Assembly (NCBI GenBank): GCA_963741315.1
Contig: CAVUHK010000004.1
Span: forward strand, 620,001 to 684,000
From: PALSA-1003 sp963741315
Lineage (GTDB): Bacteria; Pseudomonadota; Gammaproteobacteria; Burkholderiales; Casimicrobiaceae
DNA length: 64,000 nt
Reading direction: 5' to 3'
The notes under the pieces are model-generated. The model ran no database searches. It saw only the letters and a list, made by a program, of their open reading frames with translations, and had not been told where the DNA came from. The translations under genes were made by a program, and so were the position numbers. Below are positions 44,962 through 53,593 of this stretch, one piece after another; the first letter of the stretch is position 1, and each line of letters begins with the position of its first letter.

Positions 44962-45803
44962 GTCGAGACCCCGTCACTTGTGGCGAGTGCCGGCGTATCG
45001 ATACCGTGCAGGACACCCAGTCGCTCGAAGTGGTGATGAATGCGGTCGACATAAGCCGAGAATTCCTTGACGTCTCCGAGCACGATCGGGCGCGGTCTTG
45101 GCAAGTCGACACGAATGTCCTCGACCACTTCGCCAGGACTCGGGCTCATTACCAGGATCCGGTCCGACAGGCCGACGGCTTCCTCCACGCTGTGGGTGAT
45201 GAAAAGCACCGTCGGGCGGCGCCGCAACCACAGGGCTTCCAGGTCTGTCCGCACTTGCAGGCGCGTCAACGCATCCAGCGCGCCGAACGGCTCGTCCATG
45301 AGCAGCAGCGACGGCTCGTGCACCAGCGTGCGTATGAGCGATACACGCTGGCGCATGCCGCCCGAAAGCTGTCGCGGATATTTGTCCATCGCTGCGGTCA
45401 GTTTCAACTGGGCGAATAGATCCTTCGCCCGGTTCTCGAGAGGTTTGCGCGGCAGCTTACGAAGGTCCGCATGCAGCATTACGTTGTCGAGCGCGGTGCG
45501 AAACTCGAGCAGAAGGTGGTCCTGAAAGGCGATGCCGACATCGGTGATCGGCCCCCTGACGGGACTGCCGCCGATGAGAATCTCGCCGCCGCTTCGATTG
45601 AGCAGACCCGCAACCATCAGCATCAGAGTGCTCTTGCCGCAACCCGACGGACCGACCACGGACACGAACTCGCCTGCATCCACATCGATAGTGACCCGCT
45701 TCAACGCCTGAAATGGGTGGTCACTATCTTCGCCGAAGACCTTCGATACGCGATCGATGCGAATCGGAACCCCGCTCTTGCCCGTTTCCATGTCGTCGGT
45801 CAC
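44958..45803 (-). CDS. NitT/TauT-family ABC transporter ATP-binding protein
   Basis: A 281-residue ATPase. Walker A VGPSGCGKSTLMLMVAGLLN, Q-loop AFQDHLLLEFRTALDNVML, signature LSGGMRQRVSLIRTLVHEP, Walker B LLLMDEPFGALDALT and H-loop FITHSVEEAVGLSDRI match the SsuB/TauB group. GTG 45803 overlaps the MaoC stop; ATG 45791 is an alternative start. It powers the receptor at 46319 and the permease at 47402, though a MaoC gene is inserted between them. Confidence 0.93.
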   Translation of the reverse strand: MTDDMETGKSGVPIRIDRVSKVFGEDSDHPFQALKRVTIDVDAGEFVSVVGPSGCGKSTLMLMVAGLLNRSGGEILIGGSPVRGPITDVGIAFQDHLLLEFRTALDNVMLHADLRKLPRKPLENRAKDLFAQLKLTAAMDKYPRQLSGGMRQRVSLIRTLVHEPSLLLMDEPFGALDALTRLQVRTDLEALWLRRRPTVLFITHSVEEAVGLSDRILVMSPSPGEVVEDIRVDLPRPRPIVLGDVKEFSAYVDRIHHHFERLGVLHGIDTPALATSDGVST

Positions 45804-46291
45804 CTCGACGCCTCGACCGCAGTCAACGGAACCTTCGATACGAGCAGCGCCTTGCGTCCGTGCTGCACGACGCGATCGTCCTGTGTCACGACTTCGACGT
45901 CGAATACGGCAATCGCTTGCGTCGGACGCGACTTGCTATCGCGCAGCTCCGCGATGCGGTAGTTCACGAATATCGTGTCGCCGATGAAAATCGGGCCTGT
46001 GAATTTCCAGTCGGTGATGCCCAGGAAGGCGATCGCGGTCTCCCGCAGCTCCCCCGTGCGCGCCCACATGAGGCCGTGCGCGTAGGCGAGCCCGAGCATT
46101 CCGTGCGCAACACGGCGTCCGAACTGGCTGCTCTTGGCGTAGACGTCGCTCGTGTGCAACTCGGAGTAGTCGCCGGTAAGCCCGGAGAAGCTCATGAGGT
46201 CGGCGTCGGTGATCGTTCTTCCGGGGCTGCGGAACGACATCCCGACGTGAAGGTCGGCGTACGTGTAGCCGCCTTGCTTTTGATCACTCAT
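45800..46291 (-). CDS. MaoC family dehydratase
   Basis: A 163-residue hot-dog-fold protein. It shows the MaoC/R-hydratase motif: ITDADLMSFSGLTGDYSELH, then FGRRVAHGMLGLAYAHGL, with the catalytic Asp (GD) and His (VAHGM) in place. Such enzymes hydrate enoyl-CoA thioesters to (R)-3-hydroxyacyl-CoA or act on mesaconyl-CoA-type substrates. It overlaps the ATPase gene by GTGA and follows the receptor gene by 27 bases, so it is embedded in the importer operon. Confidence 0.9.
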   Translation of the reverse strand: MSDQKQGGYTYADLHVGMSFRSPGRTITDADLMSFSGLTGDYSELHTSDVYAKSSQFGRRVAHGMLGLAYAHGLMWARTGELRETAIAFLGITDWKFTGPIFIGDTIFVNYRIAELRDSKSRPTQAIAVFDVEVVTQDDRVVQHGRKALLVSKVPLTAVEASR

Positions 46292-46318
46292 CGATCGCTT
46301 CTCCGGAAGTATTCCAGG

Positions 46319-47323
46319 CTATTTGCAGGCGCGCATCTGCGCCACGGGCGGCAGGTAGTCGTTCGAGTAATAGGTTTTCGGATCCTGGCCGGCGGGGAGC
46401 AGCTTGACCTCGGAAAGCAGGTCCTGCGACTTTACCCACAATGCGTCCTCCGCCTTGCCGATGTACTTCGCACCACCGCTGCAGAACAGCGGCGTGATGG
46501 CAGCCAACTCCGCAGCGGCCAGCTTCTCGTTGACCTCCGGGAACACCTTCTTCAGGTCCTTGACCGCCTTGTCCGGATTATCAAGTGCGAAGCTCCACCC
46601 CTTGAGGCTCGCCGCAATGAACTTCTTGACCACATCGGGATTGCTCTTCAGGAAGTCGTTGCTGGCGAAGATCGACGTACTGACCGTAGGCACGCCATAG
46701 TCGGCGAACCGGTACACATCGAGCTGGGCGCCTTGCGCCTCGGCCTGGATCTGGTATGCGTCTATCGAGCCCAGGACCGCATCGACCTGTCCCTGCAGGA
46801 GCGCCGGAACCATCGACGCAACAGGCATGTCGATCATGTTGATATCCGACTCCTTCAGGTTGTTGGACTTCAGAAGCAGCGGAAGCATCGTGGTTTGCGA
46901 CGACCCCGATGGAACGCCGACCTTCTTGCCCTTGAGGTCCCCGACAGCCTTGATGCCAGTCTTCTTGAGCGACATCACGGCATTGGGATTCGACTGATAA
47001 ACGGTAGAGACGACCTTCATCGGTGCGCCTTTCGCGATCAGCTGGCTCACCGCCACGGCATCGGCGTAGGCGAGCTGTGCGCGCCCGTTGGCGACGAGTT
47101 GCGCAGTATTGCCGGAACCGTTGCCCTGCACGAGCGTGACATCGAGCCCGGCATCGCGGTAATAGCCTTCCGCGACCGCCGCGGCAAAGCCGGCGTTGGC
47201 ACCTCCAGCCATCCAGTTCAACTGGAACGTCACCGGCGTGTCGGCCGCTGCTGCCGATCCAGCGACGACTATCAGTGCAGCAGCCAGAATGCGCGATGCG
47301 CCTTTGATGAACAAATCAAACAT
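46319..47323 (-). CDS. NitT/TauT-family ABC transporter substrate-binding protein (NMT1/THI5-like)
   Basis: A 334-residue periplasmic receptor. ATG 47323 follows GAGGAGG. Signal peptide MFDLFIKGASRILAAALIVVAGSAAAA. The mature N-terminus VTFQLNWMAGGANAGFAAAVAEGYYRDAGLDV is the NMT1/SsuA-type opening, followed by KKVGVPSGSSQTTMLPLLL. LNWM.GG.NAGF is close to the pattern in receptors for pyrimidines, riboflavin or aromatic acids, so the ligand is open. Ends with CSGG and a C-terminal Cys pair possible. Confidence 0.9.
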   Translation of the reverse strand: MFDLFIKGASRILAAALIVVAGSAAAADTPVTFQLNWMAGGANAGFAAAVAEGYYRDAGLDVTLVQGNGSGNTAQLVANGRAQLAYADAVAVSQLIAKGAPMKVVSTVYQSNPNAVMSLKKTGIKAVGDLKGKKVGVPSGSSQTTMLPLLLKSNNLKESDINMIDMPVASMVPALLQGQVDAVLGSIDAYQIQAEAQGAQLDVYRFADYGVPTVSTSIFASNDFLKSNPDVVKKFIAASLKGWSFALDNPDKAVKDLKKVFPEVNEKLAAAELAAITPLFCSGGAKYIGKAEDALWVKSQDLLSEVKLLPAGQDPKTYYSNDYLPPVAQMRACK

Positions 47324-47401
47324 GAGACCTCCTCTTTTGGGTAGCACCAGGCGCGCAATGCGCGCCTGTGTCGAAACAACCACGTTCACCAGCTGAACCT
47401 C

Positions 47402-48287
47402 CTACGTACTCTTTGCCCGCTGCCACGGAGTCATCGCCCATTCGCTAAACTCCACGATATAGTTGACCGCGACGCCGATCAGCGTAAGCACCACAAGCAC
47501 GGCGAAAACGAGCTCGATATCCATCGTGCTGGTCCCGCGAAGCAGGACATATCCGAGTCCCTTGTTGGCACCGACGAACTCGGCAACGATGGCGGCAGTA
47601 GCGGCGATGGTGGCGGACGTCTTGATCCCGGAAAAAATGACCGGGAGTGCCGCGGGAAATCGTAAGATGGCGAAAGGTCAGCCACCGTGTTGCGCCCATC
47701 GATTTCGTGAGGTAGAGGAAGCGATCGTCGAGGATCTGGAAGCCGCTGATGCTTGCGATAAGCAACGGGAAGAACGTGAGCAGCACCGTCAGCAAAACTT
47801 TCGATTCGATTCCAAAGCCAAGCCAGACGAGAAACAGCGGAGCGACCGCAATCTTGGGGACGAGCTGCATCAGCATGATGGGCGGATAGACGAGCTGCTT
47901 CGATAGCGGCGACAACGCGATGAGCAAGCCCATCGGAATCGCCGTCACGATCGTGATCCCGAAACCCAGCAGGATCTCCGTCAGCGTGACTTGCGAATGC
48001 GTCCAAAGCAGGCCGGCGTCGGAGACGAGTCTCGCGAAGACGCCTTTCGGTCCCGGCAACAGGTACGCCGGAATCCTGAAGATTTCCACTGCCGCCCACC
48101 AAAGACCCACGATGGCAATGAAAGTCAGCGGAGGCAGCAGGTTCCACCCGATGCGACGAAGCGCTCGCTCAGCTTTGGAGCGTTTCTTTCTGGGCACCTC
48201 CGGCGGCTCCGCCGCTGCATGCGGCGGCTGCGACTTCGCTGAAAGAACGACGCCGTCTGCCCGGTCGGGCGATGACGAGACCTCCAT
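47402..48287 (-). pseudogene. NitT/TauT-family ABC transporter permease, frameshifted
   Basis: About 294 residues when corrected. The first frame covers a cytosolic head (RKKRSKAERALRR), segment 1 (LLPPLTFIAIVGLWWAAVEIF) and most of the channel (ILLGFGITIVTAIPMGLLIAL, PLLIASISGFQILDDRFLYL, MGATRWLTFRHL). The rest (FPAALPVIFSGIKTSATIAA, then the EAA-type end and LVVLTLIGVAVNYIVEFSEW) continues in another frame to the TAG at 47402. A surplus base near 47664-47665 accounts for it; the span is 3n+1 bases. First gene of the importer/CoA operon. Confidence 0.85.
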
Positions 48288-48453
48288 TGCTTTCCCGCTC
48301 CTCTCGGGTTACGTCCGTCTGTCGCTGAGCGCAGGGTCGGGTCGCCCGTTTTGCCGTTGCGTCGACTGAACCAATTGATACTGAACTATAATCAATCATG
48401 GAACTGTATTCCATCTTGTTTCCAGACGCAACCGCAATTTGAAAAGCCCGGAG

Positions 48454-49110
48454 ATGCGCATTCCTCAACCCCCTGCAGCACTTTTGATGGATTTCGACGG
48501 CGTCATTCTGGATTCGATGGAACTGAAGACCCGCGCGTTCGCCGAGGTCTATGAAGGGGAAGCGCCCTCCAGCCTCGAGGAAGTGCTCGCGTATCAACGA
48601 CTTCATGGTGGGGTGACACGTCGCACCAAGTTCGAATACTTCGAGCGCAACATTTTCGGTCGCCCGGGAGATCGCGAATCTATCGAACGGCTGGCCTCGA
48701 CGTACCGTCACCTAGTCTACGAAGCTGTCGTCGCGTGTCGATTTGTCCGCGGCGCGGAACAATTTCTGAAGGCAGCGCAAGGACGAATCGATCTCCACGT
48801 CGTTTCCGGGACCCCACAGGAAGAGCTTCTCGAAATTATCGACCGTCGAAATCTCGCGTCGTACTTTCAAACGATCGTCGGCGCGCCTACGACGAAGCGT
48901 GCCGCATTCCAGGCCATTCTTTCCGAAGCAAAATTGTTGCCGACCATGGCTGCAGCCATCGGCGACGCGACGACCGAATACTGGGCCGCTGAAGAACTTG
49001 GAATTCCGTTTATCGGGGTCGCTCCGGGCGGAAAATCAAATCCCTTTCCCGCGACCGTTCCCGTGGTGCAATCACTGGAGGATCTACCCAGGGTCCTGGG
49101 AATGCGGTGA
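48454..49110 (+). CDS. HAD-superfamily hydrolase (phosphatase-like)
   Basis: About 218 residues. Motif I MDFDGVILDSMELK gives the nucleophile Asp and general acid Asp; motif II VVSGTPQEEL, motif III Lys (TKRAAFQ) and motif IV AIGDATTEYWAA are all in place, with a helical cap between I and II. It is therefore a small-molecule phosphatase or phosphoglycolate-type member. ATG 48454 is chosen, though a TTG at 48439 is in frame; neither has a good ribosome site. Divergent from the importer operon and convergent with the cytochrome cluster. Confidence 0.85.
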   Translation: MRIPQPPAALLMDFDGVILDSMELKTRAFAEVYEGEAPSSLEEVLAYQRLHGGVTRRTKFEYFERNIFGRPGDRESIERLASTYRHLVYEAVVACRFVRGAEQFLKAAQGRIDLHVVSGTPQEELLEIIDRRNLASYFQTIVGAPTTKRAAFQAILSEAKLLPTMAAAIGDATTEYWAAEELGIPFIGVAPGGKSNPFPATVPVVQSLEDLPRVLGMR

Positions 49111-49219
49111 GCAAATCCACGGGCCCGCTCTACAAAGAGTGAGTCCCGACGGACTATGGCTTCGCGTCTTACCCGAAGCTGCGGGGCGAACAACCTCCGG
49201 GCGCTGGCCGGACGAACGC

Positions 49220-49816
49220 TCAGTCGTCCTCGTTGTATTCCTTGGGCAGCAGGTGCGCGATGCCCTTGTGACAGTTGATGCAGGTCTTGCCTTCCCCGGG
49301 TGCTTTGGCGTGCGCGGCCTTCGCGCGCGGCCGTTGCTTATCCGAATTCATGGCCTCGAAGCTGTGGCAGTTCTTGCATTCGCGCGAACCGCTTTCGGCC
49401 ATTACTGTCCATACGTGCGTGGCCAGCTCCATGCGCTTGGCCTCGAACTTTTCCTTGGTATCGATGTGACCCATAAGCTTGCCGTAGAGCTCGCCGGAAG
49501 CCTGGATCTTGCGCACGATCTTGTGGCCCCAGTCGCGCGGCACGTGGCAATCGGAGCAGACCGCACGCACGCCGGTGCGGTTGGTATAGTGAACCGTCTC
49601 CTTGTATTCCTGGAACACGGTGTCGCGCATTTCATGGCAACTGGTGCAGAACTCGAGCGTGTTCGTCGCCTCCATGGCGGTGTGGAAGCCGCCCCAGAAT
49701 AGGATGCCGCCAACCATGCCGATCAGCACCACCGACCACAGCGACCACGCGGGCGGACGCCGGAGGAAGTCGAGCAGCTTTCGGAACCAGGACTTCCCCG
49801 CTATGTCGTCGCCCAT
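49220..49816 (-). CDS. cymA: NapC/NirT/CymA-family membrane tetraheme cytochrome c
   Basis: A 198-residue quinol dehydrogenase-type cytochrome. One N-terminal membrane anchor (about residues 25-46, SLWSVVLIGMVGGILFWGGF) precedes four CXXCH haem sites at Cys57, Cys87, Cys147 and Cys179. NapC/CymA proteins pass electrons between the quinone pool and periplasmic cytochromes. Here it is the last gene of the conduit operon, 30 bases after the outer-membrane barrel gene, and no nitrate or nitrite reductase gene is present. It therefore most likely links MtoA-type cytochrome to the quinone pool, in either direction. Confidence 0.92.
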   Translation of the reverse strand: MGDDIAGKSWFRKLLDFLRRPPAWSLWSVVLIGMVGGILFWGGFHTAMEATNTLEFCTSCHEMRDTVFQEYKETVHYTNRTGVRAVCSDCHVPRDWGHKIVRKIQASGELYGKLMGHIDTKEKFEAKRMELATHVWTVMAESGSRECKNCHSFEAMNSDKQRPRAKAAHAKAPGEGKTCINCHKGIAHLLPKEYNEDD

Positions 49817-49846
49817 CTATTGCCTTTCACTGACGTGATCCCTGCG

Positions 49847-52513
49847 CTATTGCCAGCGGTACTGGTACGACAAGCCGACCACGGATACGTTGTAGTTCGG
49901 TGACGTCTGGTTGGTCGGCATGACGCTGGTGATCGTGCCGTACTGCATTCCGTCGTAAGCGTAATCGGTGGTCGAGAGATGCTGATACCAGTAGAACAAG
50001 CGCAGCGCCGACGCCTTGTCGATTGCATACTGCCCGGCGATCCTGAACTCGAAGAGGTTGCTCTTCACGACCGGCAAGTTGGCGGCTGGTATGAAGAATG
50101 CCGCGGGCACGACGGCCGGCCTTCCGGCGACCGCAAACGGGCTGTTGGCATAGGTTCCACCGCCCATGTTGTTGGTCGTCCGCGCATCCGACCACAGCAG
50201 GTCGCTGAGGAGGTCGAGCTTGCCCGCCATCAGGCCGGTGTACTTGAAGCCAAGACCGACGGTGTTCACGTTGTCGACCATGTCGGTATTCCAATTCAGG
50301 CACGGGTCGATCTTGGCATTCATGTTCTTGTCCATCACCGTGGTGAAGCAGCCGCCGGTGACTACGGTATTGCCGGCGACGCCGCCTACTGTCGCCGTAT
50401 TGGTAATTGCTCCGGAACTGTAGGACGCACCGGCGGTGTTGGTCTTCTGGTTTTCGTAGGTATAGAACGCATTGATGCTGAAGTTGTCGCTCACCGTCCA
50501 CATGCCCTCGAGCGTCACCGCCGTATTGGTCGCCTTCTGCAAGCCGTAGACCGAATGCGAATAGTCGTCGTTGTTGTATTCCACGTTTCCGGTCAACGAC
50601 AGTCTGTCGGTCACATCCCAGTTGACGGTCCCGCGCACCTTGTTCTGGTTGCGATCGGCCGCGTAGTAGCGCGCCATGCCCGTGATCTCGTGGATGTCGT
50701 TGCGGCTGCCGTAGAACTGCTGCACCAGCGAGCTGTTGTTGGGGAAATAGATGCCGAGATTGCCGGGTTGCAGCGGTGTGTACGGCGCGAAGGGACCGAA
50801 ACCACCCAGACCGGACTGATTCAAGAAGGCGAGCACGCTTTGCGTTGCGCCGCCCGAGGGTACGACGTTGGCCATCGGCACCAACGCAAGCCACGAATTC
50901 GGATCGTAGTCCACGCGGCGCTCGGAGTAGGCGTAACTGAGCCTGCCGGTCACGTTCTCGATCGAATTGGCGTCCCACGCGAGTCGCACGGTGTTGGTCG
51001 TCGCCTTGGTCGCATCGGCGCAATTGATCCATGAACCCGGACAGCTGCGATCGATTTCCTGCCACTCATAGCCGGCTTTCAGCGATTGTCCCCGGCTCAC
51101 CTGGTAGTCGGCATCGGCATTGAACTGATTGGTCTTCTTGCTGTACGGCCGGTTCGCATAGATGTTGATGTTGCTTGCAAGCGTTCCGGGTGCAAGGCCG
51201 AGAGCCGCGTTGAACGGCGAAGCAGTCGACGCCGGCGGCTCTCCCGCGTCGTAGAACGTGTAGGTGTTGACGGGGGTCTGGTTGTCGCGATTGTTGTACT
51301 TGTAGCCGACGGCGAGGTTCAGATTCTTGACCGGCTTGGCAGTAAGCTTGGCGTTGAATTGCGTCGACACCACCACGCCTTCCAGCGACGACACCGGGAA
51401 TCCGAGCGGCGAGTTGCCGGGGTCGGCGACGTACTGATCGTTCTGCGTGTTGCGTGCGTATGACGCGCCCATCACCAGCTTGGTCGTCGGCGAAAAATTG
51501 TAGCCGCCCTTCAACGTGAACTGATTGAACTCGTTGCTCGGCGCGGAGCTCATGGTCGAGAACGTTGTCGGCGCGAACGGGTTTTCCCACGTCATCGACG
51601 ACACGTGGTTCCTGTAGTACGAGCCGTAGTATGCGGCGGTGAAGAAGAATTTCTCGCCGGTGTAGGTCAGGCCGACGTTGTATTGGTTGGTCGTCTGGTC
51701 GATCAGGTTCGGATTGATGACCGAGGACGTGCCCGATGCCAGGCTGAGCATGCCGAGCGCCTTGAGACCGTTCTGATCGGTCTGGATGGCGTTGGCCAGC
51801 AATCGCCACTGCGGATTGAAATCGTAGATGAATCCGCCCGCGTAGTTCTTGCGGGTCGTCTCCAGGTTGGTGTCTCCGAATGCCGGGACATCGTTGGCGA
51901 TGATGTTGTTGACGATCGCCTGCTGTGCTGCGGTCGGTGGAGTGACCACGCCGTTGACGAGCGCATTGGCCAGGCCCGTCGTGGGCGACAAGGCGCGCAT
52001 ATTGCCTGCGCTGGTGCTCACCTGTGGAACGACCGGCTTGACCCAGTTTCTGGGTAGACTGAGAAAATTGCTCCCGACGCCGCGAAATGGCGTCTGGTAG
52101 GTATCCGAATAATTGCTGCGCAATTCGTCGAAACCGGCGAAGACACGGAACTTGCCTTGATCTCCGTATTCCGCGTAGAGGGTGCGCGTGTCCAGCCCGA
52201 GGTCGGTGCCAAACAGGCGCCAGCGCACCGCGCTATCGCTGTTCAGGTCATACCCTGGGCCACCGCGCCAGTCGAAATTGAATATGCCGTACGGCCCACT
52301 GTTGAACAGACCGTTGTACTGGCCGAATTTGGCCGAGCTTTCGCTGACGTAGCCGATGCCGGCTTCTATGAAGTTGGTGGGTTGGGTCAAGGCGCGAACC
52401 GCGGGGTCAGGATCGGCCGCGCGTGCCGTCGGAAGTGCTGCAACGGCAAGCAGGGCGGCCTGTACCGCCGCGACTGAAGCCCTGCGCACGAAACGAGCCC
52501 GATTATTTTTCAT
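49847..52513 (-). CDS. mtoB: MtrB/PioB/MtoB-family outer-membrane beta-barrel protein
   Basis: An 888-residue protein with a signal peptide (about residues 1-32, ending PTARAADP) and an otherwise beta-strand-rich sequence of repeated aromatic/polar alternation. It ends in NVSVVGLSYQYRWQ, an outer-membrane barrel signature with a terminal aromatic. The N-terminal region IEAGIGYVSESSAKFGQYNGL and RWRLFGTDLGLDTRTLYAEYGDQG is typical of the MtrB/PioB family. It should sheathe the decaheme protein across the outer membrane. The CXXC near the N-terminus of Shewanella MtrB is absent. GGGAG precedes the ATG. Confidence 0.93.
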   Translation of the reverse strand: MKNNRARFVRRASVAAVQAALLAVAALPTARAADPDPAVRALTQPTNFIEAGIGYVSESSAKFGQYNGLFNSGPYGIFNFDWRGGPGYDLNSDSAVRWRLFGTDLGLDTRTLYAEYGDQGKFRVFAGFDELRSNYSDTYQTPFRGVGSNFLSLPRNWVKPVVPQVSTSAGNMRALSPTTGLANALVNGVVTPPTAAQQAIVNNIIANDVPAFGDTNLETTRKNYAGGFIYDFNPQWRLLANAIQTDQNGLKALGMLSLASGTSSVINPNLIDQTTNQYNVGLTYTGEKFFFTAAYYGSYYRNHVSSMTWENPFAPTTFSTMSSAPSNEFNQFTLKGGYNFSPTTKLVMGASYARNTQNDQYVADPGNSPLGFPVSSLEGVVVSTQFNAKLTAKPVKNLNLAVGYKYNNRDNQTPVNTYTFYDAGEPPASTASPFNAALGLAPGTLASNINIYANRPYSKKTNQFNADADYQVSRGQSLKAGYEWQEIDRSCPGSWINCADATKATTNTVRLAWDANSIENVTGRLSYAYSERRVDYDPNSWLALVPMANVVPSGGATQSVLAFLNQSGLGGFGPFAPYTPLQPGNLGIYFPNNSSLVQQFYGSRNDIHEITGMARYYAADRNQNKVRGTVNWDVTDRLSLTGNVEYNNDDYSHSVYGLQKATNTAVTLEGMWTVSDNFSINAFYTYENQKTNTAGASYSSGAITNTATVGGVAGNTVVTGGCFTTVMDKNMNAKIDPCLNWNTDMVDNVNTVGLGFKYTGLMAGKLDLLSDLLWSDARTTNNMGGGTYANSPFAVAGRPAVVPAAFFIPAANLPVVKSNLFEFRIAGQYAIDKASALRLFYWYQHLSTTDYAYDGMQYGTITSVMPTNQTSPNYNVSVVGLSYQYRWQ

Positions 52514-52537
52514 GGCTGCTCCCGAATTCGAATGCGA

Positions 52538-53524
52538 TCACCGCTGGTACTTCGCGCCCGCCGGATGGTTGGATCCGTGGATCAGGACGTGGCAATTCAG
52601 GCAGGCCCGCGCATTGGTCTGTGCGCGCGGACTCTGATTGGCCAGCGGCTGTTGGCCGTTGATTGTCGTCGCATTGCCTGAGGGCAGATTGGCGCCGCTG
52701 TTGATCGCTGCCCCGTGGTCGCCCGTGTGGCATTCCTGGCAAAGCCACGGTACGCGCGCCTTCAGCAGGGGCGACTTGGTCGAGCCGTGCGGCGTGTGGC
52801 AGTTGGTGCAATCATCCACAACCGGGGCGTGCTCCCAAAGGAACGGACCGCGCTTCTCGGCATGGCAGGTGTAGCAAGTCTCGTTGACCGTATCCTTGGC
52901 CAGCAGCTTTGGCGCGGTCGAGCCGTGTGGATTATGGCAGTCGGAGCACGCGACCTTGCCCACGAGAATCGGGTGCGTCGAGAAGTAATGGATCTGCGCG
53001 CGTTGCGTCTTGTGACAGGCGAAGCAGACTTCCGATTGAGTCGTCTTGGTCAAGACGGCATCGTTGGGCACATGCACACTGTGGCAGTTGCTGCAAACGA
53101 GATCGCGGAACTGATGCTCGCTGCCCGACCAGTACGTCCGATTGCCGGACTTGTGGCAGGTCAGACAAGCCCCGGTTTGCGCTTCAGGCTCCGACGCATG
53201 CCGATCAGGGGCCTGCTTGGTGCCGAATACGACCTCTGGCGTTGGCCGCGGACTGGTACCCTTCGGGTTCTTGACGTGGTCGTCGGACACCCCGTGGCAG
53301 GATTGACAGGACGGCGTTCCCGGATCGGCCGCGTTGCCGTGACGGGTCTGATAGATCGACAGGATCGCCTTGTTGTCGTTCTCGTCGTGGCAGCGGGTGC
53401 AGACCTTGTCGCGATCCCTTGGATTGGGCTTTTGAGGCGGAGCATCGGCCGCGGATGCACTGGTCGCGAGGAATAGCAGTCCCACGAAGGCCCAGAGGGC
53501 TGCTATCTGGTGCGAGGGCTTCAT
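52538..53524 (-). CDS. mtoA: Decaheme c-type cytochrome, MtrA/MtoA/DmsE family
   Basis: 328 residues with a signal peptide (about residues 1-26, ending ASAADA). Ten CXXCH sites are seen at Cys42, 73, 120, 144, 167, 193, 217, 239, 262 and 308, the full MtrA-type set. The protein would form a haem wire inside the MtoB barrel, carrying electrons through the outer membrane. It is 24 bases upstream of mtoB. Length fits MtoA/MtrA rather than the longer PioA. No MtrC- or OmcA-type surface cytochrome is found nearby. Confidence 0.94.
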   Translation of the reverse strand: MKPSHQIAALWAFVGLLFLATSASAADAPPQKPNPRDRDKVCTRCHDENDNKAILSIYQTRHGNAADPGTPSCQSCHGVSDDHVKNPKGTSPRPTPEVVFGTKQAPDRHASEPEAQTGACLTCHKSGNRTYWSGSEHQFRDLVCSNCHSVHVPNDAVLTKTTQSEVCFACHKTQRAQIHYFSTHPILVGKVACSDCHNPHGSTAPKLLAKDTVNETCYTCHAEKRGPFLWEHAPVVDDCTNCHTPHGSTKSPLLKARVPWLCQECHTGDHGAAINSGANLPSGNATTINGQQPLANQSPRAQTNARACLNCHVLIHGSNHPAGAKYQR

Positions 53525-53593
53525 CGTATTCTCCCCTGCCCGCTTGGATGTTGGCGGCCCCCTTGAGCCACCAATGCAACCTTTACTGCACAG

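Noticed and set aside
45713..47344. A 543-residue plus-strand reading frame opposite the NitT/TauT receptor and MaoC genes
   Set aside because: Shadow of conserved minus-strand genes; His/Arg-rich composition typical of such antisense frames.
49220..49816. NapC of a periplasmic nitrate reductase
   Set aside because: No napA, napB or napD gene is in the window and the gene is embedded in the decaheme/barrel operon.
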